A DNA stretch of 64,000 nucleotides from Actinomyces procaprae (GCF_004798665.1 NZ_CP039292.1:3162001-3226000), one strand, 5' to 3'; positions 16,393 through 24,270 are shown, numbered from the stretch's first letter. A program made the numbers and translations. The notes: a model not told the origin generated them from the letters alone.

Positions 16393-17150
16393 CAGGACCG
16401 CCTCCCGGTGGATGAAACGGGCGTGGTGGAGGCAGCCGACGCGCGGGGCGCGGCGGGCGCAGCCGAAGCGCGGGGCGCGGCGGCGCGGGTCAGGCGGCCC
16501 TCGGCGTCGTCGAGCCAGCGCAGCTCGGCCTCGACGATGAACACGTGATGGTCCAGGACGAGCGTGGTGGCCAGATCCTCGTCCGCGGCGGCGCGGCGGG
16601 CGCGGTTGATCTCGTGGAGGGTGGTCTGCGTTGCCTGGCGCTGCTGCTGGATCAGTGCGGCGACGTCGACGTCCGGGGACGCGGCGGCCAGGGCGAGCTT
16701 GATGACGAGCTCGTCGCGTTCGGGGGCGCGGCGGGCCACCGGACTTGCCCACCAGTGGGCGAGCTCCTCTCGGCCGGCGTCGGTCAGGGTCCAGGCGGCC
16801 ACGTCCCGGTTGGCGGTGGGCGGCGTCTGCGTCTTGGAAGGCCCGGTTGCGGGAGCCGCGTTAGCGGCCGCGGGCGTGGCGTCGGAGTTGCGCGGCGCGG
16901 GCTGCGCCGTTGCCACCGGGACGGGGGCGGAAGCGGTTGCGGCGCCCGGCGTGCCGGCGCCGTTCGCGGGCCGGCCGGGATCGAGGCGTATCACCAGGCC
17001 GTCGCGTTCGAGGCGCGCCAGCGTGGTGGCGACCTGGCCGATGTTGAGGGGCCAGGTGGTTCCGGTGGCCGCTTCGAAGTCCTTGCGCAGCTGGTAGGTG
17101 CCTGCGGGGCCGCGTGCGAGCAGGGCGAGCAGGGCGTGTTTCACGGCCAT
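16392..17150 (-). CDS. PadR-family transcriptional regulator with long wing insert
   Basis: PadR proteins bind palindromic operators through a winged helix and release them when a ligand binds. Residues 1-55 form the winged helix (MAVKHALLALLARGPAGTYQLRKDF, then TTLARLERDGLVIRL). A Pro/Ala/Thr-rich stretch of about 55 residues follows before the wing resumes at VAAWTLTDAGREELAHWW. A C-terminal dimerisation helix comes next, ending in an Ala-rich tail. Ordinary PadR proteins are about 180 residues without this insert; this one is 252. ATG 17150 has GGAGG upstream. It heads the ABC operon, and tandem dyads at 17192-17216 are the likely operator. Confidence 0.85.
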   Translation of the reverse strand: MAVKHALLALLARGPAGTYQLRKDFEAATGTTWPLNIGQVATTLARLERDGLVIRLDPGRPANGAGTPGAATASAPVPVATAQPAPRNSDATPAAANAAPATGPSKTQTPPTANRDVAAWTLTDAGREELAHWWASPVARRAPERDELVIKLALAAASPDVDVAALIQQQRQATQTTLHEINRARRAAADEDLATTLVLDHHVFIVEAELRWLDDAEGRLTRAAAPRASAAPAAPRASAASTTPVSSTGRRS

Positions 17151-17191
17151 TCGGACCTCCGAGTCGCGTGTCGATGCAACAACCGACCTAG

Positions 17192-17216
17192 TTACTGAGT
17201 AACGCTTACTCGGTAA
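17192..17216. promoter_or_regulatory. Probable PadR operator: tandem TTACTGAGTAA / TTACTCGGTAA
   Basis: Two 11-bp dyads lie 14 bp apart, 42 bp upstream of the padR start. Their form (TTACT-centre-AGTAA) is close to sites bound by other PadR-type regulators, so the regulator probably controls its own operon here. Confidence 0.6.
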
Positions 17217-17468
17217 GTATAGGTGTTCGAGGGGGCCGGGCTCAAGCACACGGTCGAGCAGTGGGCAGCAGCGGTGAAGGTGGCACGAAATGCACCACTT
17301 TCCCTGCACGGCAGACCCGCCTTGGCCGCAGCAGGCGCGCAATCATGCGGATCGGCGTGTCGTCGAGTACAGCCGACACGTGAAAGTGGTGCATCCCATG
17401 ACAGCTACGACCCCCGCGATCCCTGCGTTGCGGGTCACACCGTCAGCGTCGGTGGTGGCGGATCGGGC
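17217..17468. other. Intergenic stretch without a recognised gene
   Basis: Between the padR operator and the response-regulator relic I see no gene. Open frames on the plus strand match nothing and lack a ribosome binding site. Confidence 0.5.
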
Positions 17469-17530
17469 CTACAGCCCTTGGCGCGCGGGTCGCACCAGCC
17501 CGGCCTCGTAGGCGGCGATCACCAGCTGCG
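17469..17530 (-). pseudogene. Relic of a LuxR/NarL response-regulator 3' end
   Basis: On the minus strand a frame ending in TAG at 17469-17471 encodes ARDRAQLVIAAYEAGLVRP, the characteristic end of NarL-type response regulators. Upstream of about 17530 the frame no longer resembles the family. No sensor kinase is nearby. Only a short tail survives. Confidence 0.55.
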
Positions 17531-17690
17531 CCCGATCCCGAGCACTCCCTCCGTCATCGCCGGCTTTGGCCGGATAACGTGGGTTTGTTGCGCGTCCAAG
17601 GTGCGCATTGCCGCTCCAGATCGAACACGCCCTCAACAAGCACGCTCACCCCGGTACGCCGCCGGATGGCTTCCACGCCCCCGGACCACA

Positions 17691-17778
17691 CTCCACGACC
17701 CCCGTGTGCGTTGCACGACCCCAGGAAGGTCGTGCAACGCACCCCAAGGTCGTGCAATGCCCCCGAGGTCGTGGAACG
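17691..17778. repeat. Inverted array of 12-bp words, second copy
   Basis: Left words CTCCACGACC (17691) and CGTTGCACGACC (17709) face right words GGTCGTGCAACG (17728), GGTCGTGCAATG (17748) and GGTCGTGGAACG (17767), again with a period of about 19-20 bp. It is the same family as 12602-12730. Confidence 0.8.
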
Positions 17779-17878
17779 TGCACCAGAGTCCGGCCCGACA
17801 GCACAATTCGCACCGTCCAGTACTGGCCCGTCAGCCCATGCCGGTCTCGGCGAGAGCAGACTGTCAGCCACCAGGTTG

Positions 17879-17984
17879 ACCGACCTCGGCACGTAACAAC
17901 TACCGACCTCGGCACGTAACAACTACCGACCTCGGCACGTAACAACTACCGACCTCGGCACGTAAGATCTACCGACCTCGGCGG
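17879..17984 (-). repeat. 23-bp tandem repeat array at the 3' end of nrdG
   Basis: Four full 23-bp units and a partial one, core ACCGACCTCGGCACGTAAC (plus strand). The gene-proximal unit carries the AAGATC variant seen at the same place in the other two arrays. The array begins about 6 bp past the nrdG stop. Confidence 0.85.
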
Positions 17985-17989
17985 AGGAA

Positions 17990-18751
17990 TCAGGCGGGGC
18001 GGTAGGTGAAGCGGTCCCAGCCGAGGGCCTCGACTTGGGCGGCCATACGCTCACACTCGGCGTCCCAGCCGGGCGCGGACACGGCGAAGTCGCCGGTCGT
18101 GCCCGCGCCGCGGGCCTGCTGCAGCGCGTAGACCCGGGCGCCGGCGTCGTGCACGCGGCGGGCGACCTCCACGGCGTCGGCGGCCGTGACATCCCCGGGG
18201 ACCACGGTGGTGCGCACCTCGAAGTCGACGCCGTCGCCGCGAGTGGCCGCGTCCACCAGCACCTGCAGGCACTCCCAGGCCTTGGCGGCGGAGTTGGGGC
18301 GGCCGACCACGGCGTCGTAGTGCTCGGGCAGCGCCTTGATGTCGAGGCCGACCCAGTCGACCAGCCCGCGCGCAACCATGTCGCGCAGGCGACCCGGGTA
18401 GGGGCCGGCGGTGTGCAGGCCCACCAGGAAACCCATCTCCTTCACCTCGGCGGCGGCGTCGGCGAGGGCGTCCTGGCGCAGCGCCTCCCCGCCGGTGAGG
18501 ACGACGCCGTCGAGCAGGCCGCGACGGCGGGCGAGCAGGGAGCGGACCTCATCCCAGGCGACCACGCCGGGCGTGCGCGCGGGGATGAGGGCCTGGTTGT
18601 GGCAGTAGAAGCAGTTCCAGGGGCAGCCCTGCAGGAAGACCGTCGCTACCAGGTGGTCGGGCCAGTCGACGGTGGACATGGGCACGAGCCCGGCGATCTG
18701 CAGATCGTCGGCGGGGCGGTGCGCGACGCCCTTCTTGAGGGTCTCAGTCAT
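17990..18751 (-). CDS. nrdG: Anaerobic ribonucleoside-triphosphate reductase activating protein
   Basis: NrdG is the radical-SAM enzyme that installs the glycyl radical on NrdD. The 253-residue protein has the cluster motif CPWNCFYC (CxxxCxxC, about residues 44-51) preceded by FLQG, and the SAM-contact region VVLTGGEALRQ. It is longer than E. coli NrdG (154) and closer to the form in actinobacteria. ATG 18751 lies inside the last codons of the RHH antitoxin gene (8-bp overlap), so nrdG translation may be coupled to the antitoxin. The gene lies about 680 bp downstream of nrdD, separated from it by a toxin-antitoxin pair. The 23-bp repeat array follows the stop. Confidence 0.92.
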   Translation of the reverse strand: MTETLKKGVAHRPADDLQIAGLVPMSTVDWPDHLVATVFLQGCPWNCFYCHNQALIPARTPGVVAWDEVRSLLARRRGLLDGVVLTGGEALRQDALADAAAEVKEMGFLVGLHTAGPYPGRLRDMVARGLVDWVGLDIKALPEHYDAVVGRPNSAAKAWECLQVLVDAATRGDGVDFEVRTTVVPGDVTAADAVEVARRVHDAGARVYALQQARGAGTTGDFAVSAPGWDAECERMAAQVEALGWDRFTYRPA

Positions 18752-18980
18752 CGAGTCCGAGGCTCGCGGCGATCTCATCGAGGCGGCGCGTCTTGACCTC
18801 ACCACGCCTGGCCGCCTCCGCTTCAGCCTTCAGCGTGTACGCGTACTCCAAGTCATCGATGTAGGACTCAACAGCCTCACGCACATAGAAGGTTGCCGAG
18901 CGCCCGGTCCGAGCGCCCAGGTCATCGAGCCGACGCTTGAGCTCCTCCGGCAGTCGCACGCTCAGAACTGCTGTAGACAT
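18744..18980 (-). CDS. Ribbon-helix-helix antitoxin (RelB-like)
   Basis: This 78-residue protein opens with a RHH DNA-binding strand and helices (TAVLSVRLPEELKRRLDDLGARTGRSATFYVREAV), followed by a charged C-terminal helix (DDLEYAYTLKAEAEAARRGEVKTRRLDEI) that would wrap the toxin. ATG 18980 lies within an 18-bp near-palindrome (CTGTAGACATGTTTACAG), a probable autoregulatory operator. The longer frame upstream lacks a ribosome site. Its likely toxin is the RelE-like gene at 19134-19400, which is unusual in lying upstream with a gap of about 150 bp. The last codons overlap nrdG. Confidence 0.85.
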   Translation of the reverse strand: MSTAVLSVRLPEELKRRLDDLGARTGRSATFYVREAVESYIDDLEYAYTLKAEAEAARRGEVKTRRLDEIAASLGLDD

Positions 18981-18988
18981 GTTTACAG
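18971..18988. promoter_or_regulatory. Near-palindromic operator over the antitoxin start
   Basis: CTGTAGACATGTTTACAG pairs with its own complement at 16 of 18 positions and covers the ATG of the RHH antitoxin. RHH antitoxins bind such sites to repress themselves. Confidence 0.55.
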
Positions 18989-19133
18989 CATAGGAGTCGG
19001 CCCTCGCTTCCGACAAGCCCCAGCCCATACAGCGAAGGTCCAGAGCCCCCTAGGACGAGCGCCGGGACCCCACCGCTGAAGCGGCAGGCGCCCCGGCGCC
19101 CCTGCGGCCAAGTCACGAACAGGCCCGGCGATC

Positions 19134-19400
19134 TCACCGATAGACCGTGGAGCGATGACCGACATCGATTGCGAGGATCACGCAGCGCTCATCCTGGACG
19201 TCGACGATCACCCGGTAGTTCCCGACCCGAAGTCGGAAGAATCCCTTAAGCGGGCCAGTCGTCGGTTTCAGGAAGTTCCGCGGATCATCAGCGCCCTGAA
19301 TCTCCCGCAGCTTGCCGACCACACGCACCTGGACACTGCGATCGAGTCGGCGCAGCGAATTCTCGGCGCGAGGAGTCAGTTCAACGATCCAGTCCGCCAC
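19134..19400 (-). CDS. RelE/ParE-superfamily toxin
   Basis: The 88-residue protein has the compact RelE fold pattern: WIVELTPRAENSLRRLDRSVQVRVVGKLREI, then GPLKGFFRLRVGNYRVIVDVQDERCVILAIDVGHRSTVYR. The GxxRLRVGxYRVI core and the C-terminal HR.xVYR are typical of RelE mRNA interferases that cut mRNA in the ribosome A site. GTG start at 19400 with GGGAGGGG upstream, 32 bp after the nrdD stop, so it is probably carried on the nrdD transcript. The antitoxin gene follows after about 150 bp with its own operator, the reverse of the usual relBE order. Confidence 0.85.
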   Translation of the reverse strand: MADWIVELTPRAENSLRRLDRSVQVRVVGKLREIQGADDPRNFLKPTTGPLKGFFRLRVGNYRVIVDVQDERCVILAIDVGHRSTVYR

Positions 19401-19432
19401 CTGCCCCTCCCGCTCCGCTGCAGACCCGGCCC

Positions 19433-21382
19433 TCAGGCGCTGATGGAGGTCAGGCGGGAGGTGGTGGTGCCGTGGGCGCCGGCCGCGGCCTCGGTGAACA
19501 TCTGCCGCTCCATGTACTCGCCCTTCTTACCGATGTTGAAGGACTTCACGGGGCGGAAGTAGCCCATGACGCGGGTCCACACCTCGCACTCGACCGGCTC
19601 GGCGTCGGGATGCAGCTCGGCGCACTTGGGGCAGGTGAAGTGCTCGCCGGCAAGGTAGCCGTGGGTCGGGCAGATCGAGAAGGTCGGGGTGATGGTGATG
19701 TAGGGCGTGCGGAACGCGGTCAGCGAGCGGCGCACCAGCTCCTTGCAGGCCTGGGCCGAGGAGATGTGCTCGTTCATGTACAGGTGCAGCACCGTGCCGC
19801 CCGTGTACTTGGTCTGCAGCTCCTCCTGCATCTCCTGCGCCTCGAAGGGGTCGTCGGTGTAACCGACGGGCAGCTGGGAGGAGTTGGTGTAGTACGGGTT
19901 GGAGTCGGTGCCGGCCTGGAGGATGTCCGGGTAGCGCTTGCGGTCCTCCTTGGCGAACCGGTAGGTGGTGCCCTCGGCGGGGGTGGCCTCCAGGTTGTAC
20001 AGGTGACCGGTGGCCTCCTGGATCTCGACCATGCGCCCGCGGACGTGGTCAAGGATGCGCACGCACATGGCGTGGCCGCGCGGGTCGGTCAGGTCGTAGG
20101 CGTCGTGCGTGAAGTTGCGGACCATCTCGTTCATGCCGTTGACGCCGATGGTGGAGAAGTGGTTGTCCAGCGTGCCGAGCCAGCGCTTGGTGAAGGGGAA
20201 CAGGCCGGTGTCGATGTGGTGCTGGATGACGGTGCGCTTGAGCTCCAGCGTCTGCGAGGCGATGTCGATGAGGCGGTCCAGCGCCTTCACCAGGGCCTCC
20301 TCGTCGTCGGCGTGCAGGTAGCCCAGGCGGGCCATGTTCACGGTGACGACGCCGACGGAGCCGGTCTGCTCGGCGGAGCCGAACAGGCCGTTGCCGCGCT
20401 TGAGCAGCTCGCGCAGGTCGAGCTGGAGGCGGCAGCACATGGAGCGGATCATGCCGGGGTCGAGCTCGGAGTTGATGAAGTTCTGGAAGTAGGGCAGGCC
20501 GTACTTCGCGGTCATGGTGAACAGCCGGTCGGCGTTGGGGCTGTCCCAGTCGAAGTCCTTGGTGATGTTGTAGGTGGGGATCGGGAAGGTGAAGACGCGG
20601 CCGTCGGCGTCACCGGTGGTCATGACCTCCATGAAGGCGCGGTTGATCATGCCCATCTCCTCGGCGAGGTCGCCGTAGGTGAAGTCGCACAGCTCGTCAC
20701 CGACCAGCGGGTGCTCGTCGGCCAGGTCCGCGGGGCAGGTCCAGTCGAAGGTGAGGTTGGTGAAGGGCGTCTGGGTGCCCCAGCGGGAGGGGACGTTGAG
20801 GTTGAAGATGAGCTCCTGCATGCACTGGAGGACGTCGTCGTAGCTCATGTTGTCCAGGCGGACGAAGGGCGCCATGTAGGTGTCGAAGGAGGAGAAGGCC
20901 TGCGCGCCGGCCCACTCGTTCTGCAGGGTGCCCAGGAAGTTGACGATCTGGCCGACGGCGGAGGAGAAGTGCTTGGCGGGGCCGGAGGCGATCTTGCCGG
21001 GGACGCCGTTGAAGCCCTGCTGGAGCAGGTTCTTCAGCGACCAGCCGGCGCAGTAGCCGGCGAACATGTCCAGGTCGTGGATGTGGATGTCGCCGTTGCG
21101 GTGGGCGTCGCCGGCCACCTGCGGGTAGATCTGGCTGAGCCAGTAGTTGGCGATGACCTTGCCGGAGGTGTTCAGGATCATCCCGCCCAGGGAGTAGCCC
21201 TGGTTGGCGTTGGCGTTCACGCGCCAGTCGGAGCGGTCCAGGTACTCGGTGATGGTGGAGACGGCGTCCACCTGGGGGCGCGAGCCGTGGGCGACAGCGG
21301 AGTCGGCAGAGCCTCGGGCCACGAGCTCGGGGTGGGCGGCGGCCAGATGAGCGGCGGACGGAGTCGGGGTGCTGTCGGACAC
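19433..21382 (-). CDS. nrdD: Anaerobic (class III) ribonucleoside-triphosphate reductase
   Basis: NrdD makes deoxynucleotides without oxygen by glycyl-radical chemistry. The 649-residue protein begins almost directly with the catalytic barrel (STITEYLDRSDWRVNANANQGYSLGGMILN). It contains the MCCRLQLDLRELLKRG active-site region, the zinc-binding CPTHGY...CPKC pair near residues 590-612, and the C-terminal glycyl-radical loop VMGYFRPVKSFNIGKKGEY. The N-terminal ATP-cone that turns the enzyme off with dATP is missing. The frame is open further upstream, but GTG 21382 has GGAGG seven bases before it and the upstream residues are unlike any NrdD. NrdG lies downstream beyond the toxin-antitoxin pair. 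Confidence 0.92.
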   Translation of the reverse strand: MSDSTPTPSAAHLAAAHPELVARGSADSAVAHGSRPQVDAVSTITEYLDRSDWRVNANANQGYSLGGMILNTSGKVIANYWLSQIYPQVAGDAHRNGDIHIHDLDMFAGYCAGWSLKNLLQQGFNGVPGKIASGPAKHFSSAVGQIVNFLGTLQNEWAGAQAFSSFDTYMAPFVRLDNMSYDDVLQCMQELIFNLNVPSRWGTQTPFTNLTFDWTCPADLADEHPLVGDELCDFTYGDLAEEMGMINRAFMEVMTTGDADGRVFTFPIPTYNITKDFDWDSPNADRLFTMTAKYGLPYFQNFINSELDPGMIRSMCCRLQLDLRELLKRGNGLFGSAEQTGSVGVVTVNMARLGYLHADDEEALVKALDRLIDIASQTLELKRTVIQHHIDTGLFPFTKRWLGTLDNHFSTIGVNGMNEMVRNFTHDAYDLTDPRGHAMCVRILDHVRGRMVEIQEATGHLYNLEATPAEGTTYRFAKEDRKRYPDILQAGTDSNPYYTNSSQLPVGYTDDPFEAQEMQEELQTKYTGGTVLHLYMNEHISSAQACKELVRRSLTAFRTPYITITPTFSICPTHGYLAGEHFTCPKCAELHPDAEPVECEVWTRVMGYFRPVKSFNIGKKGEYMERQMFTEAAAGAHGTTTSRLTSISA

Positions 21383-21900
21383 GAGGGGCCTCCAGTGCTT
21401 TGCGTGAGTGCTGAGCGTGCGGTCTTCTTTGAACGGGTGGCACCACCGGGGCCGAGGACCCCTGTCGGCGCCGCCGACGTCGCCGACCCTACTCCAAGAT
21501 GCCTCTCGAAGCAGCAACGAACGACATGGTTGTAACACATCATCTGGGAGCGTTACTCCCTGGCGACCACAACATGTTGTGGTCAAGATCCGCATGCGAC
21601 CCCCCTCGATACCGCAACGGCGGCGCCATCTGGCGAGATCCCGACCCACCGCCGCCCCCAGTTCTTGTGGTGTCATGGCTCACACATTTGAGGTGCTGGT
21701 CAGCGTGTCGCGCCCCTCCACCGTCCACCCCCTGGACGGCCCGCCCAGCGTAGGCGGACCGCTCACCTCTTCGACTGCGACCATGCCCCACTGCGGCACA
21801 AGCCCCATGCACCGCCCGCGCCCTCATGACACGCCCGGAGGCCCGGGCCGACGATCAGTAGCCTTGGAAGACCCTGATCAATCATCCTGAGGAGCCCCCT
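21383..21900. other. Divergent spacer between nrdD and the acetyltransferase gene
   Basis: About 520 bp without a convincing gene. It contains the NrdR-like palindrome at 21565-21584. The remainder holds no repeat or gene that I recognise. Confidence 0.6.
21565..21584. promoter_or_regulatory. 20-bp perfect palindrome, possible NrdR box
   Basis: GACCACAACATGTTGTGGTC is a perfect 20-bp palindrome about 180 bp upstream of nrdD. Its form (ACAACATGTTGT) recalls the NrdR box ACACWATATATWGTGT. A weaker half-like site (AACGACATGGTTGT, 21519-21532) lies 48 bp away centre to centre, not the usual 31-32 bp. Confidence 0.45.
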
Positions 21901-22461
21901 ATGCCCTCGACCGCCCGCCAACTCTTCCACTCCGACCTCTTCCGGTACTTCGGCCGCACCGATGTTCCACTATCCGCGCGCATCGGCGAGCGCAAGGTGC
22001 TGAGCTACCTGTGGGCCCTCCGACATGCACAGAGCGCAGAATCACCGCTGCTGCGGAAGGCGTACCGGGCGGCCCTCAGCCACCTGTCGGCGACGACGTT
22101 CATCCAGATTCCCTGGTCCACTCGGATCGGTCCCGGCTTCTACATCGGGCATCGGGGCCGCATCATCATCAATCCTGCGGCCGTGATCGGCAGCAACTGC
22201 AACATAGCGACGGGCGTAACGATCGGGATCGTGCCCACCGGCCGCCGCGCAGGCACGCCCACCATCGGGGACCGTGTGTGGATCGGCACGAACGCGGTCA
22301 TCGTCGGCGGGATCACCGTTGGGGACGACGTGCTCATCGCACCTGGGGCGCTGGTCAACACCGATGTCCCATCCGGGTCCATGGTCATCGGCAACCCGGG
22401 GGTTATCCGGGAGGGGCATCCGTGCCCACCGGAGTACATGCAGAACCTCTGGCGGGGATGA
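21901..22461 (+). CDS. Serine acetyltransferase-like hexapeptide-repeat transferase
   Basis: This 186-residue acyltransferase forms a left-handed beta helix. After an N-terminal helical part, the hexapeptide turns run from about residue 70 (RIGPGFYIGHRGRIIINPAAVIGSNCNIATGVTIG through RVWIGTNAVIVGGITVGDDVLIAPGALVNTDVPSGSMVIGNPG). The His in YIGHRG and the GVTIG turn match CysE-type active sites. The protein is shorter than true CysE (about 270), and no cysK is adjacent, so acetylation of a surface sugar is as likely as cysteine synthesis. The gene is monocistronic; AGGAG lies upstream of the ATG. Confidence 0.8.
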   Translation: MPSTARQLFHSDLFRYFGRTDVPLSARIGERKVLSYLWALRHAQSAESPLLRKAYRAALSHLSATTFIQIPWSTRIGPGFYIGHRGRIIINPAAVIGSNCNIATGVTIGIVPTGRRAGTPTIGDRVWIGTNAVIVGGITVGDDVLIAPGALVNTDVPSGSMVIGNPGVIREGHPCPPEYMQNLWRG

Positions 22462-22651
22462 GGCGGGCGCCTGCGCTGGTCTACCAGAAGCCGACCGGGA
22501 GACACGTTTCCCCTGGTCATAGGCGGTTTGCCCAGCAAGTCACGCCCAGTTCAGTCGTCACGATTAGAACCCCGCCACGCCCTGGCATACGCTGCACGGC
22601 ACGAGTGACAGTCGTCCGCGCCCCTATCAGCAGCAGGTTTGAGGAGCCCTC

Positions 22652-23425
22652 TTGGAACCCACGCATGTCCCGGTGAACGACTTCTTGTCCACCGTGAGCA
22701 CCCAGCGGGCGACCGAGGCACACGCACTCATCACCGTCATGCGGGAGGTAACCGGTGCCGTCCCTGTCATGTGGGAGTCGGGCGTGATCGGCTTCGGCTC
22801 GACTCCCCACGGCACCTCCGACACCGGCAAGGGCGCCATACCAACCGTCGCCTTCAGCCCACGCAAGTCCGCGGTAGCCGTATACCTCTGCCCGGCCGTG
22901 CTGAAGGATGGCTACCTCATGGACCGGCTCGGCAAGCACAGGGTCGGCAAAGACTGCCTGTACATCGCGCATCTGGCTGACGTTGACGCCGAGGTTCTGC
23001 GCGAACTCATCACCCGTTCACACTGGGAGCACGTACCTCCTCAGCGGAACCGGCAGGGCGCAGTCGCCCGGACGCATCTGCGCGCCGTCACCGATTACCT
23101 GGCGTCCGTGCCGCTGGCGGCGCGCCCGGCCTTGGACGCACTGCGTGACCTGGTGCGGCGCACCGCACCAGGCGTCGAGGAAGTGATCAGCTACGGGATC
23201 ATCGGCTATCGGATTCCGGGACGCAGCAAGGCCGCGCGGGTTTTCGTCTCGGGCTGGAAGGACCACGTAGCGCTGTACCCACTGCCGTCCCAGGAGGCGC
23301 TGCGCACTGAACTCGCCCCATGGGTGCGCGGCAAGGGGACTTTGTGGTTCGGTCTGGATGAGGGCTTGCCGACGACGCTGCTGGAACGAACCGTCGCAGC
23401 ACTCTTGGATGATCAGCGGCCTTGA
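22652..23425 (+). CDS. Tandem DUF1801 (YdhG-like) protein
   Basis: The 257-residue protein appears to be two DUF1801 domains in one chain. The first is at about residues 1-120 (DFLSTVSTQRATEAHALITVMREVTG ... VMWESGVIGFG ... FSPRKSAVAVYL). The second is at about 140-255 (VTDYLASVPLAARPALDALRDLVRRTAPGVEEVISYGIIGYRIPG ... VFVSGWKDHVALYPLP). DUF1801 proteins are small alpha/beta proteins of uncertain function, sometimes linked to iron or stress. The start is TTG 22652 with GAGGAG upstream; an in-frame ATG does not lie close by. The 3' end overlaps the end of the broken hipA gene by 13 bases. Confidence 0.75.
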   Translation: MEPTHVPVNDFLSTVSTQRATEAHALITVMREVTGAVPVMWESGVIGFGSTPHGTSDTGKGAIPTVAFSPRKSAVAVYLCPAVLKDGYLMDRLGKHRVGKDCLYIAHLADVDAEVLRELITRSHWEHVPPQRNRQGAVARTHLRAVTDYLASVPLAARPALDALRDLVRRTAPGVEEVISYGIIGYRIPGRSKAARVFVSGWKDHVALYPLPSQEALRTELAPWVRGKGTLWFGLDEGLPTTLLERTVAALLDDQRP

Positions 23426-23986
23426 GATACGGCGGCAAGCGCCTCGATACGCGGGGCGATAGCGTCAGCCATCCGTACGAAGAGTTCGCGGAGGTCGGCG
23501 CGCGGAGAGCGGGACAGGTCGCGGATCGAGTCGACGACGTCGAGGTAGTCGTGCTGCTCACCGTCCCCTGAGTTGCGTTCATGGCACTGATGTAGCCGAT
23601 CCGATGTCCGAGATCGGATCGGTCGAACCTGCGCAGGACGAGTACACCGCAGTCGTCCACATTGACCAGTCGCCGCTGCGGGCAACGTATTCCGACTTCC
23701 TGCATGAGGTCGAGCATGACAGCCTCCCATGCCATGACATTCCACCGGTCGGATGCATGCGGGAATTTGGCTATCGCGAGGCCGCCGTCGTCCAGCCTCA
23801 CGGAGGCCTTGGGGCGAGCGCCTCCTAGGCCGGTGGCGCCGGTGTCGAGAAGCTGCTTGATGGCGGCGGCCGGATCATCATCTGCTTGCGCCCGGTCGGC
23901 CGCAGTGGGGAGGTACGGGTGAAGTGCGCGGTCCCTACGCGCTGCGGCTTCAACTCGGTGTCGAGAAGGACTTCGACGTCGGTCAT
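23413..23986 (-). pseudogene. hipA: Broken HipA-type toxin kinase
   Basis: HipA kinases phosphorylate GltX and stop growth. Here ATG 23986 overlaps the hipB stop (ATGA) and opens with MTDVEVLLDTELKPQRVGTA, a normal HipA start. The frame then jumps, at about 23920, to a later part of the protein (LLDTGATGLGGARPKASVRL ... IAKFPHASDRWNVMAWEAVMLDLM ... VLVLRRFDR), so roughly 90 residues are missing. Near 23565-23590 it shifts frame again (GEQHDYLDVVDSIRDLSRSPRADLRELFVRM) and ends before the catalytic HNTDDH region. The toxin should be inactive. Confidence 0.8.
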
Positions 23987-24270
23987 CGGGCACGCCGCTT
24001 CGTCAGGCTTCCGGCGCGCAGGCGGCCGATGTCTGTGGACAGCGGGTCGACGGCGTCGACAACCTGGTCGAGGATGCCGAGGGCGCGCAGCACTTGGGCG
24101 ACGGCACCGAAGGAGACGGTGGGATCGCCGCGTTCGATCTTGCGCAGCGTGTCGCGGCTGATGTCGGCCCGCTCGGAGGCCTGTTGGGCGGTCAGCCCCA
24201 GCACCATGCGCCAGCCGCGGATGTGCTCGCCGAAGGCGGTCATCTGCCGGTTGATCCGGTAGCCAGGCAT
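23983..24270 (-). CDS. hipB: HipB-type XRE antitoxin
   Basis: This 95-residue helix-turn-helix antitoxin represses its operon and normally holds HipA. The HTH covers about residues 12-68 (AFGEHIRGWRMVLGLTAQQASERADISRDTLRKIERGDPTVSFGAVAQVLRALG). A basic C-terminal tail follows. ATG 24270 has a near-perfect AAGGAGGTG ribosome site. The stop overlaps the start of the broken hipA. An intact antitoxin beside a dead toxin may persist as a regulator. The palindrome and direct repeats at 24283-24331 are the likely operator. Confidence 0.88.
   Translation of the reverse strand: MPGYRINRQMTAFGEHIRGWRMVLGLTAQQASERADISRDTLRKIERGDPTVSFGAVAQVLRALGILDQVVDAVDPLSTDIGRLRAGSLTKRRAR

Noticed and set aside
17223..17879. 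218-codon plus-strand frame
   Set aside because: It crosses the response-regulator relic and the inverted array; no homology is visible.
19472..21535. 687-codon plus-strand open frame opposite nrdD
   Set aside because: Antisense shadow of a strong NrdD gene; composition is Val/Gly/Leu-rich without domains, and no ribosome site.
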